Assembly (NCBI GenBank): GCA_001483205.1
Contig: JPPB01000192.1
Span: forward strand, 1-14,917
Length of the DNA: 14,917 nucleotides
Source of the DNA: an alpha proteobacterium 3107
GTDB taxonomy: Bacteria; Pseudomonadota; Alphaproteobacteria; Rhodobacterales; Rhodobacteraceae
Direction: 5' to 3'
In this document: positions 1 through 6,821 of the stretch, one piece after another
Layout of the letters: every line of letters starts with the position of its first letter
Position numbering within the stretch: position 1 is the first letter of the stretch
The notes under the pieces: model-generated
Told to the model about the DNA's origin: nothing
Seen by the model: the letters and a program-made list of their open reading frames with translations, nothing else
Database searches by the model: none
Position numbers and translations under genes: made by a program

Positions 1-35
1 CAAGCACCGGGCGGGGCGTTTTGGGGGCGATACAC

Positions 36-53
36 CCTTATCCGCGGATAAGG
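36..53. repeat. Palindromic repeat A, copy 1
   Basis: Perfect 18-bp inverted repeat with no spacer; its core CTTATCCGCGGATAAG is shared with four other sites in the window. It lies in the spacer downstream of guaA, the first of three copies within 100 bp. The flanks (ACACC before, GGTGT after) extend the dyad if one C is bulged. Every copy is intergenic, which fits a binding site for a dimeric protein or a dispersed element better than coding sequence. Function unknown. Confidence 0.85.
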
Positions 54-93
54 TGTGCCCCCCGGCCCGCGCCAATATGTCAGCGATGCTGCC

Positions 94-109
94 CTTATCC
101 GCGGATAAG
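94..109. repeat. Palindromic repeat A, copy 2
   Basis: Exact 16-bp CTTATCCGCGGATAAG in the guaA downstream spacer. Symmetry stops at the core because C faces C outside it. It sits 40 bp after copy 1 and 7 bp before the variant copy 3. Confidence 0.85.
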
Positions 110-116
110 CCTCACC

Positions 117-132
117 CTTACCCGCGGGTAAG
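117..132. repeat. Palindromic repeat A, symmetric variant copy 3
   Basis: Reads CTTACCCGCGGGTAAG. Relative to the other copies, one T to C change on the left is matched by the mirror A to G change on the right, so perfect dyad symmetry is kept. This suggests that the symmetry itself is maintained, by DNA-binding or by pairing, although one example cannot prove it. Confidence 0.8.
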
Positions 133-180
133 CCGCGGCCCCATTTGCCGGGACAGTGAACACCCCGAAAACCCGCGCCC

Positions 181-201
181 GGCCCGCTTCCGCGACGGGC
201 C
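181..201 (-). terminator. Possible guaA terminator hairpin
   Basis: GGCCCG at 181-186 and CGGGCC at 196-201 form a 6-bp GC stem with a 9-nt loop. It begins directly after the guaA stop in the direction of transcription. There is no clean U tract next to the stem; a short T run follows about 10 nt later. A weak or Rho-assisted terminator is possible. Confidence 0.4.
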
Positions 202-1767
202 TCATTCCCACTCAATCGTCCCCGGCGGTTTCGACGTAATGTCATAGGTCACGCGGTTGATGCCCCGCACCTCATTGATAATCCGGGTCGCGGTCTCGCT
301 TAAAAACCCGTGGCTGAAGGGATAATAATCCGCCGTCATCCCGTCAACGCTGGTCACCGCCCTCAGCGCACAGGCATAATCATAGGTCCGCCCGTCGCCC
401 ATCACCCCCACCGTGCGCACCGGCAACAGCGCCGCGAATGCCTGCCAGATGTCATCATACAGCCCGTGCCGGCGAATCTGGTCGATATAAACCGCATCGG
501 CCTCGCGCAGAATCCCCAGCTTTTCGCGGGTGATCTCTCCGGGGCAGCGGATCGCCAGGCCGGGGCCGGGAAAGGGGTGGCGACCAATGAACCCCGGCGG
601 CAGGCCCAGTTCACGGCCAAGGGCGCGCACCTCGTCCTTGAACAGGTCGCGCAGGGGTTCGACCAGCGTCAGCCCCATCCGTTCCGGCAAGCCGCCCACA
701 TTGTGGTGCGACTTGATGGTGGCCGAGGGGCCGCCCGAGACACTGACCGATTCGATCACATCCGGGTAGAGCGTGCCCTGGGCCAGAAATCCGGCCCCGT
801 CGATGGCATCGGCATGTTTCTGAAACACGTCGATAAACAGCCTGCCGATGGTTTTGCGCTTGGCTTCCGGGTCAGAGACCCCTGCAAGCGCCCCCAGAAA
901 CAGCTCTGATTCATCGGCATGGATCAGCGGGATATTATAGGCGTCCCGGAACATCGAGACCACTTCCCGCGCCTCATCCTTGCGCAACAGGCCGTGATCA
1001 ACGAAAACACAGGTCAGCCGGTCGCCGATGGCCTGATGGATCAGAACCGCCGCCACCGACGAATCAACGCCGCCCGACAGGCCGCAGATGACCTTTGCGT
1101 CGCCGACCTGTTGCCGGATCGCGGCAATCGCCCGGTCGCGATAGGCGCTCATGGTCCAGTCGCCGGTAAACCCGGCCAGCCGGGCAAAATTCTCGAACAG
1201 CTTCGCGCCGTTCGGGGTGTGGTGGACCTCAGGGTGAAACTGGACCGCATAGAAATGCCGCGAGACATCGGCGATGATCGCACAGGGCGCATTGGGGGAG
1301 GTGGCGCAGACCTCAAACCCCGGTGCGACCCGGCTGACATGATCGCCATGGGACATCCACACCTGTTCCGGGCCGCCCGCGAACCAGCCGTCGAGGATCG
1401 GCGCTGTCGCCCCGGCGGGCGTCACACGGGCGCGCCCGAATTCGGCGCTGCTGTGTCCTGATTCGACCCGCCCGCCGAGTTGCTCCATCATCACCTGCTG
1501 GCCATAGCAGATGCCCAGAACCGGCACGCCAAGGCCGAATATCCCCTGGGGCGCACGGGGGGAGCCTTGGCGGGTCACGCTGTCGGGGCCGCCCGAGAGG
1601 ATCACCGCGCGCGGGGCCAGCCGGCGCACGAAATCCATGGTGACGTTCTGACAGGGGTGAATTTCGCAATAGACGTTCAGCTCGCGCAGGCGTCGGGCGA
1701 TCAGCCGGGTCACCTGGCTGCCGAAGTCGATGATGAGCAGGCATTGATGGGGGGGGATGTCGGTCAT
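202..1767 (-). CDS. guaA: GMP synthase (glutamine-hydrolysing)
   Basis: Converts XMP to GMP using glutamine and ATP, the last step of cytoplasmic GMP synthesis. The 521-residue product matches the usual family length. An N-terminal class I glutamine amidotransferase domain (about 9-200) has the nucleophile Cys87 in GICYGQQ and the FHPE histidine at 178. The ATP pyrophosphatase domain follows, with its P-loop SGGVDSS at 231-237. The C-terminal dimerisation domain ends in the typical GTIEWE. The start [18 protein letters not shown] places the GATase strand at the normal distance; its ribosome-binding site is weak. The gene is monocistronic here, flanked on both sides by copies of palindromic repeat A. 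No guanine riboswitch was recognised upstream. Nothing in the coding region looks damaged. Confidence 0.97.
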   Translation of the reverse strand: MTDIPPHQCLLIIDFGSQVTRLIARRLRELNVYCEIHPCQNVTMDFVRRLAPRAVILSGGPDSVTRQGSPRAPQGIFGLGVPVLGICYGQQVMMEQLGGRVESGHSSAEFGRARVTPAGATAPILDGWFAGGPEQVWMSHGDHVSRVAPGFEVCATSPNAPCAIIADVSRHFYAVQFHPEVHHTPNGAKLFENFARLAGFTGDWTMSAYRDRAIAAIRQQVGDAKVICGLSGGVDSSVAAVLIHQAIGDRLTCVFVDHGLLRKDEAREVVSMFRDAYNIPLIHADESELFLGALAGVSDPEAKRKTIGRLFIDVFQKHADAIDGAGFLAQGTLYPDVIESVSVSGGPSATIKSHHNVGGLPERMGLTLVEPLRDLFKDEVRALGRELGLPPGFIGRHPFPGPGLAIRCPGEITREKLGILREADAVYIDQIRRHGLYDDIWQAFAALLPVRTVGVMGDGRTYDYACALRAVTSVDGMTADYYPFSHGFLSETATRIINEVRGINRVTYDITSKPPGTIEWE

Positions 1768-1807
1768 GGTCTGCCAATAGAAAGGCCGGGCAGAGAGCGC
1801 AAGGGCC

Positions 1808-1829
1808 GACCTTATCCGCGGATAAGGTC
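1808..1829. repeat. Palindromic repeat A, copy 4 (22-bp dyad)
   Basis: The core CTTATCCGCGGATAAG at 1811-1826 is extended by GAC on the left and GTC on the right to a perfect 22-bp palindrome, the longest in the window. It lies 41 bp upstream of the guaA start codon, within the probable guaA leader or promoter, so it could act as an operator. Repeat B copy 1 begins 37 bp further on. Confidence 0.85.
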
Positions 1830-1865
1830 TGGGTCTGTGTCATGCTATGGCGGGGCGATGTAAAA

Positions 1866-1898
1866 AAGACCTCTGTATAATGGCGCGTCAGTGGCCAA
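1866..1898 (+). repeat. Dispersed repeat B, copy 1 (33 bp)
   Basis: This sequence begins AAGACCTCTGTATAATGGC and ends GGCCAA. It matches the reverse complement of 11648-11680 at 30 of 33 positions, and its first 19 bases match 11564-11582 at 16 of 19. It contains TATAAT at 1876-1881, but no TTGACA-like hexamer lies 16-18 bp upstream on the plus strand, so promoter activity is not supported. It lies in the guaA/mttB spacer. Confidence 0.8.
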
Positions 1899-1903
1899 CC
1901 TGT

Positions 1904-1922
1904 CCCGCCCCCCTTGCGGGCC
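1904..1922 (+). repeat. GC-rich 19-bp repeat, copy 1
   Basis: CCCGCCCCCCTTGCGGGCC is found again, identical, at 6767-6785. CCCGC and GCGGG can pair as a 5-bp stem around a CCCCCTT loop. It lies 5 bp after repeat B in the spacer between guaA and the MttB-family gene. Role unknown. The rest of 1768-2050 shows no further gene. Confidence 0.75.
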
Positions 1923-2050
1923 ACGTTCCGCGCCCCTTGTCGGCGAAATGTCGTTTTTGCGCCCCAATGGACGGTTAGCGCCAATGCCGCCCCGTCCCGA
2001 TGGCTCATATTCGTCATCAGAACAGGTCTGTCACGCAACCCGGAGTCACG

Positions 2051-3595
2051 ATGTCGCAAGCACGACCCCGCCACCGCGCCAGAGGCGGCGGAGGTGCCGC
2101 CCGCCGCGCAGAACGTTCGGCGATCAGGATCGAAACCGCAAAATACATAGAGCGCAACATCCCGACTCTGGAGCTTCTGAACGAAGAGGCGCTTCAGATC
2201 ATTGAGGAAAACGCCGAAACAGTTCTTGAGCAGATCGGCGTGAATTTCGTCGATTGTCCGAAGGCGCTCGACATCTGGCGTGATGCCGGGGCGGACATAG
2301 ACGGTGAGCGTGTCCGCCTGCCCCGTGGTCTGGCGCGCGCGCTGATAAAGACCGCCCCCGGCCGGTATACCCAACATGCCCGGAACCCGGACAGATCGGT
2401 GGTGATCGGCGGCAGAAACCTGGTTTTCGCCCCGGTCTACGGCCCGCCCTTCGTGCGCGACCTCAGCGGCGGGCGGCGCTATGCCACGCTTGAGGATTTC
2501 CGCAAATTCGTGAAGCTCGGCTATATGTCGGAATGGCTGCACCATTCCGGCGGCACGGTGTGCGAGCCGACGGATGTGCCGGTGAACAAACGGCATCTCG
2601 ACATGCTGCTTGCCCATATGACCCTTTCCGACAAGCCGTTCATGGGATCAGTGACCGAGCCGGGCCGGGCGCGGGATTCGGTCAGGATGTGCGAGATTTT
2701 GTTCGGGCAGGCGTTCGTGGCAAAGAACGCGGTGATGACCTCGCTCATCAATATCAACTCGCCGCTGACCTTCGACCCGGTGATGGTCGGCGCGCTGGAT
2801 GTCTATGCCGGGGCCGGGCAGGGCTGCATCATTTCGCCCTTTATTGTCGGGGGGGCGATGGCCCCGGTCTCGGTGGCGGGCACGCTGACCCAGGTGCTGG
2901 CCGAGGTGCTGGCGGGTGTCGCCTACAGCCAGTTGGTGCGCAAGGGCGCGCCCGCCATCTTTGGCGCGTTCGTGACCTCGATTGACATGACATCCGGCGC
3001 GCCCAGTTTCGGCACCCCGGAAGCGTCGCAAATCCTCTATGGGGCCGGGCAACTGGCCCGCCGTCTGGGGCTGCCTTTCCGGTCAGGCGGGGCGTTGTGC
3101 GGCTCTAAACTGCCGGACGCGCAGGCGGCCTATGAAAGCGCGAACACGCTCAATGCGGCGTTGCTGGGTGGCGTCAACTTCATGCTGCACGCCTGCGGAT
3201 GGCTGGAGGGCGGGCTGGTCTCGTCGTTCGAGAAATTCGTCATCGATGCCGATCAGCTTGGCGTTTTGCACCGGATCGCCGGGGGGGTGGACATGTCGGA
3301 AAATGGTCAGGCAATGGATGCGATTGCCGAGGTCGGCCCCGGCGGGCATTATCTGGGCTGCGCGCATACTCAGGCCAATTTCAAGGCTGCGTTCTGGAAG
3401 ACCGGGGTCCTGGATTACAAACCGTTCGAGACATGGCAGGAAGAGGGCGCGCGTGACACCCAGCATCTGGCCGCCGCGCGGGTTGCAAGGCTGTTGGCGG
3501 AATACCGGCAGCCGGCTATGGACCCAAGCATCAGCGAGGCGCTTGATGATTATGTTGCGCGCCGGAAAGAGGCAGAGCCTGACGCCTTCGCCTGA
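2051..3595 (+). CDS. MttB-family (trimethylamine methyltransferase-like) corrinoid methyltransferase
   Basis: A 514-residue member of the MttB superfamily (COG5598), which transfers methyl groups from quaternary or tertiary amines to a corrinoid protein. Recognisable family blocks are the N-terminal basic segment, the HMTLSDKPFMGSV region, the Gly-rich AGAGQGCIISPFIVGGAM segment of the TIM barrel, and FGTPEASQILYGAGQLARR. The frame has no in-frame amber codon, so it is a non-pyrrolysine homologue like the glycine betaine enzyme MtgB, and its true substrate is unknown. I chose ATG 2051 because CGGAG lies 5 nt upstream and MSQARPRHRARGGG resembles family N-termini; an upstream ATG at 2000 is less likely. 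No corrinoid protein or MttA-like partner is nearby. Its stop is one base from that of the convergent DUF6477 gene. Confidence 0.88.
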   Translation: MSQARPRHRARGGGGAARRAERSAIRIETAKYIERNIPTLELLNEEALQIIEENAETVLEQIGVNFVDCPKALDIWRDAGADIDGERVRLPRGLARALIKTAPGRYTQHARNPDRSVVIGGRNLVFAPVYGPPFVRDLSGGRRYATLEDFRKFVKLGYMSEWLHHSGGTVCEPTDVPVNKRHLDMLLAHMTLSDKPFMGSVTEPGRARDSVRMCEILFGQAFVAKNAVMTSLININSPLTFDPVMVGALDVYAGAGQGCIISPFIVGGAMAPVSVAGTLTQVLAEVLAGVAYSQLVRKGAPAIFGAFVTSIDMTSGAPSFGTPEASQILYGAGQLARRLGLPFRSGGALCGSKLPDAQAAYESANTLNAALLGGVNFMLHACGWLEGGLVSSFEKFVIDADQLGVLHRIAGGVDMSENGQAMDAIAEVGPGGHYLGCAHTQANFKAAFWKTGVLDYKPFETWQEEGARDTQHLAAARVARLLAEYRQPAMDPSISEALDDYVARRKEAEPDAFA

Positions 3596-3596
3596 T

Positions 3597-3884
3597 TCAA
3601 TCGCGCGCCATGCTGCAAGGGCCTGCCTCTGCCATGATCGCAATCAAAAGCGCAATATGACGGGGGATGCTGTAGGCGGCATCGCCTGCCTTGCGCTTTT
3701 CTTCCATTGCGCGCTCTTCTGACAAAAGGGCATCAACCGTCTGTGCGGGGGCGTCCGCCCGCCACGCACCGATCAGACGCGCCAAATGCCTGTCGCGGGA
3801 ATATCCGGCCTGTCCGCAACGGGCGGCCCGGATCAGCAGGCGGGGCCGCCGCAGGCCGGAAAGTCTTGCCACCGGGTTGGTCAT
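3597..3884 (-). CDS. DUF6477 family protein
   Basis: A 95-residue small basic protein of the Rhodobacteraceae-restricted DUF6477 family, recognised by LRRPRLLIRAARCG near the N-terminus, the Tyr-x-Arg-x-Arg-x-Leu-like block, and YSIPRHIALLIAIMAE near the C-terminus. No signal peptide or clear membrane segment is seen, so it is probably cytoplasmic. The start at 3884 is favoured by a strong AAGGAG (complement of 3891-3896) 6 nt upstream; extending to 3926 would run through that site. It is divergent from the gafA-like gene over a 217-bp AT-richer spacer and convergent with the MttB-family gene with a 1-bp gap. Function unknown. Its position suggests a link to gafA control or gene transfer agent biology, but that is inference. 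Confidence 0.8.
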   Translation of the reverse strand: MTNPVARLSGLRRPRLLIRAARCGQAGYSRDRHLARLIGAWRADAPAQTVDALLSEERAMEEKRKAGDAAYSIPRHIALLIAIMAEAGPCSMARD

Positions 3885-4101
3885 CGGGGTCTCCTTCGGA
3901 TGCAATCGGTCTGAATCCATTCGCATATCCGTGATAAGTGTTGCGGCAATTACTCAATCATAGGGCGATTATTTCAGAATGGTTTAGGAATTGGCGGCAA
4001 TTTTTGAAAAAGTCTGGAAATACGTGTGGCAAAGGTGAACAATGATCACCGGTTGCATTTCACGCATCGCGCTTTCGGCCGACAGTGAAAGGACTGACAT
4101 A
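3885..4101. promoter_or_regulatory. Divergent promoter region between DUF6477 gene and gafA-like gene
   Basis: Spacer of 217 bp, visibly richer in A and T than its surroundings. It must hold the promoters of both divergent genes. GCGGCAATT occurs twice, at 3943-3951 and 3994-4002. A dyad lies at 4034-4050. The plus-side ribosome-binding site AAAGGA is at 4088-4093, 8 nt before ATG 4102. A complete CtrA site (TTAA-N7-TTAA) was not seen, and no convincing -35/-10 pair was found on either strand. Confidence 0.6.
4034..4050. promoter_or_regulatory. 17-bp dyad, candidate operator upstream of gafA-like gene
   Basis: GGTGAACAATGATCACC is symmetric about base 4042, with only one mismatched pair (4039/4045). 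It lies 51 bp upstream of the chosen gafA-like start, where a repressor or activator could act. It overlaps an alternative upstream ATG (4042) that would otherwise lengthen the protein by 20 residues. Binding partner unknown. Confidence 0.45.
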
Positions 4102-5238
4102 ATGAATTGCGAAATCGGAGCCTTCCATTCCGAAACGCAATCATGCCCCGGATGGGTGCCCCGGCCTGCTGTGCATTACCTGCTGCATACCGAGGCCGGT
4201 CTTTCCCTTCGGTCCGTCGCCCGCAGAGCAGGATGCCATGCCTCGACGATTCTGAGGCAGGTGCGCCGGTTCGAGAACAGGCGTGATGATGTGCTGGTTG
4301 ACGAGGCGTTGCGCCGTCTGGGGCGCACACATTTCCGGATGTCACCAACCGATATGACAAGGAATGAACAGGACATGGCCGCTGCATTCACAAAGACCGG
4401 ATCGCCCAGGGACGCCCATATCGAACATGAAACCCGCAAGGTTTTGCGAAGGCTGAATGAGACCGGCGCGGTGCTTGCCGTCGCGCAGGAATTGCAGAAG
4501 GCGGTTGTCGTCCGGGCCTTGCCGGGCGGGAAATCCGTGCGCACCGCAGTGGTGGGGCGGGACATTGCCCGTGCCATGGCGCTCAAGGACTGGATCATCT
4601 GCAAGCGCAAGGGCAAGATTGCCCAATATGTGATCACCTCTGCCGGGCAGGCGGCGCTGAAGCGGTTTGAAAGCCAGGCGGGAGAGGTGCAGCCGGGTTT
4701 CCATGACGCGCCCCAGGCGGCGTTCGGGAATCAGCATCGCATCTGGGGGGAAAAGCAGGTCGCGCCCGAGGAAGGCCACCCGGAGCGTCAGGTCCGCTAT
4801 AATGTTGCCGAATCCCCGCTGGCGGTGCTCGCCCGGCGCAAGGACAGGAACGGCAGGCCCTTCCTGAGTGACGATCTGGTGGCGGTGGGGGAAAGGCTGC
4901 GTGAGGATTTTGAGCTTGCCCAGATGGGGCCGCGCGTCACCCAGAACTGGGAAAAATTTCTGACCGGGCCGGAGCAGGGCGGCCATAACGCCGGGAACCG
5001 GTCTCTGGATGGGCCGTCTGATGCCCGCGGGCGCCTGTCCGCCGCCCTGACCGCGCTGGGGCCGGGGCTTGGGGATGTGGCGCTCAGGTGCTGTTGCTAT
5101 CTTGAGGGGATGGAGGCGGCAGAGCGGCGCATGGGCTGGTCGGCGCGGTCCGGCAAGGTGGTTCTGAAAATTGCCCTGCAAAGGCTGAAGGCGCATTATG
5201 AGCACACCTATGGCCGCCACGGGCCGCTGATCGGCTGA
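4102..5238 (+). CDS. gafA: GafA-like DUF6456 transcriptional activator of gene transfer agent
   Basis: A 378-residue predicted DNA-binding regulator. An N-terminal helix-turn-helix (about 35-56, SLRSVARRAGCHASTILRQV) is followed by a winged-helix-like segment (106-190, with RTAVVGRDIARAMALKDWI). A C-terminal DUF6456 domain (about 230-375) contains LREDFELAQMGPRVTQNW and ends in a sigma-region-4-like helical block, GWSARSGKVVLKIALQRL. This architecture matches my recollection of GafA, the direct activator of the Rhodobacter capsulatus gene transfer agent promoter; Caulobacter splits the equivalent parts into GafY and GafZ. Start 4102 is favoured by AAAGGA 8 nt upstream and by the N-terminal homology; ATG 4042 is an alternative. 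The gene is intact. No GTA structural genes lie in the window, which is expected because gafA is normally unlinked. Family call confident; orthology is inference. Confidence 0.75.
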   Translation: MNCEIGAFHSETQSCPGWVPRPAVHYLLHTEAGLSLRSVARRAGCHASTILRQVRRFENRRDDVLVDEALRRLGRTHFRMSPTDMTRNEQDMAAAFTKTGSPRDAHIEHETRKVLRRLNETGAVLAVAQELQKAVVVRALPGGKSVRTAVVGRDIARAMALKDWIICKRKGKIAQYVITSAGQAALKRFESQAGEVQPGFHDAPQAAFGNQHRIWGEKQVAPEEGHPERQVRYNVAESPLAVLARRKDRNGRPFLSDDLVAVGERLREDFELAQMGPRVTQNWEKFLTGPEQGGHNAGNRSLDGPSDARGRLSAALTALGPGLGDVALRCCCYLEGMEAAERRMGWSARSGKVVLKIALQRLKAHYEHTYGRHGPLIG

Positions 5239-5254
5239 CAGGGCCTTCCCGTAT

Positions 5255-5287
5255 GGCGGCCCGAGCCGGACAAGCGGTCCGGCCGCC
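5255..5287. terminator. Convergent-gene hairpin, probable bidirectional terminator
   Basis: GCCGGAC (5265-5271) pairs with GTCCGGC (5277-5283) around an AAGCG loop, with a flanking GGCG/CGCC pairing. It lies between the gafA-like stop and the stop of the convergent small coiled-coil gene. An outer 9-bp inverted repeat, CTGACAGGG (5235-5243) and CCCTGTCAG (5296-5304), overlaps both stop codons. No U tract, so it may be a GC-only terminator. Confidence 0.5.
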
Positions 5288-5300
5288 GATGCGCCCCCTG

Positions 5301-5564
5301 TCAGGCGTCTTTCTGCCGTGCTTTGCCGGTGAATCCTTCAAACAGGCCTTCGAGACGCGCCATGCGTTCGCGCAGGCCACCTATCTCGCTGCGCACGTCG
5401 GAAATTTCGCTTCGCACGTCGGAAATCTCGCCTCGCACGTCGGAAATTTCGTTTCGGACATTGGAAATATCAACATGCAGACGGTCCATGCTGGCCTTGT
5501 TGACACGCCAGAGAGCGATCCCCGTTCCGATCACGGCGACAATGATGCTCAGGGTTTCGTCCAT
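5301..5564 (-). CDS. Small membrane-anchored coiled-coil protein, hypothetical
   Basis: An 87-residue protein with a hydrophobic N-terminal segment (about 4-20, LSIIVAVIGTGIALW), followed by a charged helix. Four near-identical heptads of the type ISDVRSE (about 34-61) predict a parallel coiled coil, and the end ERMARLEGLFEGF is typical of small bacterial single-pass coiled-coil proteins. It probably sits in the inner membrane and oligomerises, with the coil on one side; the topology was not resolved. The heptads are encoded by a 21-bp tandem DNA repeat. Its ribosome-binding site is weak (GAAAG). It is divergent from lipA and convergent with the gafA-like gene. No function is known to me. Confidence 0.7.
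   Translation of the reverse strand: MDETLSIIVAVIGTGIALWRVNKASMDRLHVDISNVRNEISDVRGEISDVRSEISDVRSEIGGLRERMARLEGLFEGFTGKARQKDA
5381..5464. repeat. 21-bp tandem repeat, four units, inside a coding region
   Basis: Units at 5381-5401, 5402-5422, 5423-5443 and 5444-5464. The second and third differ at only two of 21 positions; the fourth is more diverged. Each unit encodes one coiled-coil heptad of the small minus-strand protein, so copy-number change would lengthen or shorten the coil in frame. Confidence 0.85.
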
Positions 5565-5683
5565 GTCGGCATTTCTTTCAATACGCCCCGAAAATATCGG
5601 CTATACCCGAAATTGCAAGCCCTGACCTGAGTTGCGCCGATGCAATGGCATATCAGAGAACACCAATACCCCCCATCCCGGCT

Positions 5684-5711
5684 TTGTCTTTGCCCCGAAA
5701 CCCCCTATAGT
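5684..5711 (+). promoter_or_regulatory. Probable sigma70-type promoter of lipA
   Basis: TTGTCT (5684-5689) and TATAGT (5706-5711) are separated by 16 bp, 25 bp upstream of the lipA ATG. Both hexamers are close to consensus. The ribosome-binding site GGAGAGAG follows at 5726-5733. This also argues against the longer reading frame starting at 5632, which would run through the promoter. Confidence 0.55.
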
Positions 5712-5736
5712 GGCGCTGATCCTGCGGAGAGAGTTC

Positions 5737-6687
5737 ATGCGTGACCTTAAAGACCCCTTGCAGCGCCACCCGGAAAAAGCGCACCGGCCAGAGACCACGC
5801 AGCCCGGAAAACCGGACTGGATCAGGGTTCGCGCGCCGGGGGGCAAGGGCTATGCGGAAACCAGCAGGATCATGCGCGAACACAACCTGACCACCGTGTG
5901 CGAAGAGGCCGGTTGCCCCAATGTCGGCGAATGCTGGAGCCAGGGGCACGCCACCATGATGATCATGGGCGACATCTGCACCCGTGGCTGCACCTTCTGC
6001 AATGTCGCGACCGGCAGGCCGGAGGCGCTGGATGTGTTCGAGCCGGGCCGGGTTGCGGATGCGGTGGCCAAGCTGGGGCTGCGGCATGTGGTGATCACCT
6101 CGGTAGACCGGGATGATGTGGCCGACGGCGGGGCAGAGCATTTCGCGCGCACCATCCGGGCCGTGCGCCGCCGCGCGCCCGGCGCAACCATCGAGGTTCT
6201 GACGCCCGATTTCCTGAAATGCGACCCCTCGGCGCTTGAGGTGGTGGTGAAGGCAAAACCCGATGTCTTCAATCACAATCTCGAAACCGTGCCGGGCCTC
6301 TATCCGCAGGTGCGCCCCGGCGCGCGGTATTTCCATTCGCTGCGGCTGTTGCAGCGGGTGAAAGAGCTTGATCCGGGGTTGTTCACCAAATCGGGGGTCA
6401 TGGTTGGTTTGGGCGAGGATCGTCAGGCGGTGATGCAGGTGATGGACGACATGCGCGCGGCGGATGTGGATTTTCTGACCGTCGGGCAGTATCTGCAACC
6501 GACGCCCCGGCATCACCGGGTGGACCGGTTCGTGCATCCCGATGAGTTCGCCGCCTATGAGAGCGCCGCCTATGGCAAGGGGTTTCTGATGGTTTCAGCC
6601 TCGCCGCTGACCCGTTCGAGCTATCATGCGGGGGATGATTTCGAGCGCCTGCGTGCGGCGCGGCGGCGAAAGCTGGCCGGGGGATAG
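5737..6687 (+). CDS. lipA: Lipoyl synthase
   Basis: Radical SAM enzyme that inserts two sulfurs into the octanoyl chain on the lipoyl domains of pyruvate and 2-oxoglutarate dehydrogenases and the glycine cleavage H protein. The 316-residue product carries the auxiliary 4Fe-4S cluster motif C-x4-C-x5-C at Cys55, Cys60 and Cys66, and the radical SAM motif C-x3-C-x2-C at Cys81, Cys85 and Cys88. The conserved C-terminal RSSY, whose serine ligates the auxiliary cluster, is at 293-296. ATG 5737 is chosen because GGAGAGAG precedes it and [19 protein letters not shown] is the normal family N-terminus. The gene appears monocistronic, with its own promoter and a hairpin downstream. The sequence is complete with no missing catalytic residue. 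Confidence 0.97.
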   Translation: MRDLKDPLQRHPEKAHRPETTQPGKPDWIRVRAPGGKGYAETSRIMREHNLTTVCEEAGCPNVGECWSQGHATMMIMGDICTRGCTFCNVATGRPEALDVFEPGRVADAVAKLGLRHVVITSVDRDDVADGGAEHFARTIRAVRRRAPGATIEVLTPDFLKCDPSALEVVVKAKPDVFNHNLETVPGLYPQVRPGARYFHSLRLLQRVKELDPGLFTKSGVMVGLGEDRQAVMQVMDDMRAADVDFLTVGQYLQPTPRHHRVDRFVHPDEFAAYESAAYGKGFLMVSASPLTRSSYHAGDDFERLRAARRRKLAGG

Positions 6688-6738
6688 GGCGCATGGTCTG
6701 ACGTCCGGATTTTGAGTCCAAGTTCCGGCTCTGATCCC

Positions 6739-6758
6739 GCCCGGCGCTTGCGCCGGGC
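6739..6758. terminator. Perfect hairpin between convergent lipA and hpt
   Basis: GCCCGGCGC (6739-6747) and GCGCCGGGC (6750-6758) form a perfect 9-bp stem around a 2-base TT loop. It lies about 50 bp after lipA and 63 bp after the hpt stop, so it may end both transcripts. It lacks a U tract. The stem resembles the GCCCGGC hairpins at 11622 and 14637, so it may instead be a dispersed palindromic element. Confidence 0.5.
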
Positions 6759-6766
6759 TGCGCCGA

Positions 6767-6785
6767 CCCGCCCCCCTTGCGGGCC
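6767..6785 (+). repeat. GC-rich 19-bp repeat, copy 2
   Basis: CCCGCCCCCCTTGCGGGCC is identical to 1904-1922. It follows the lipA/hpt hairpin by 8 bp. The CCCGC/GCGGG arms can pair. Role unknown; with its neighbour it may form one composite intergenic element. Confidence 0.75.
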
Positions 6786-6821
6786 GGACGCGGCCTTTGC
6801 AAGGGGCGTTCACCCGCGCCG

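Noticed and set aside
1853..1881. Sigma70 promoter using TATAAT at 1876-1881 for the MttB-family gene
   Set aside because: The -10 is perfect but the -35 position reads GGGCGA, and the sequence is part of a repeat also found downstream of cobF.
1313..2617. 434-codon open frame on the minus strand across the guaA/mttB spacer
   Set aside because: It overlaps guaA and the MttB-family gene out of frame, has low-complexity Arg/Gly/Ala-rich content with no recognisable domain, and long antisense frames are expected at this GC content.
3885..4101. CtrA binding site (TTAA-N7-TTAA) at gafA
   Set aside because: No full match; only TTTA/TTAT-like partial sequences with wrong spacing.
4342..5220. 292-codon frame antisense to the gafA-like gene
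   Set aside because: The plus-strand frame has clear family motifs and a good ribosome-binding site; the antisense product shows no motif.
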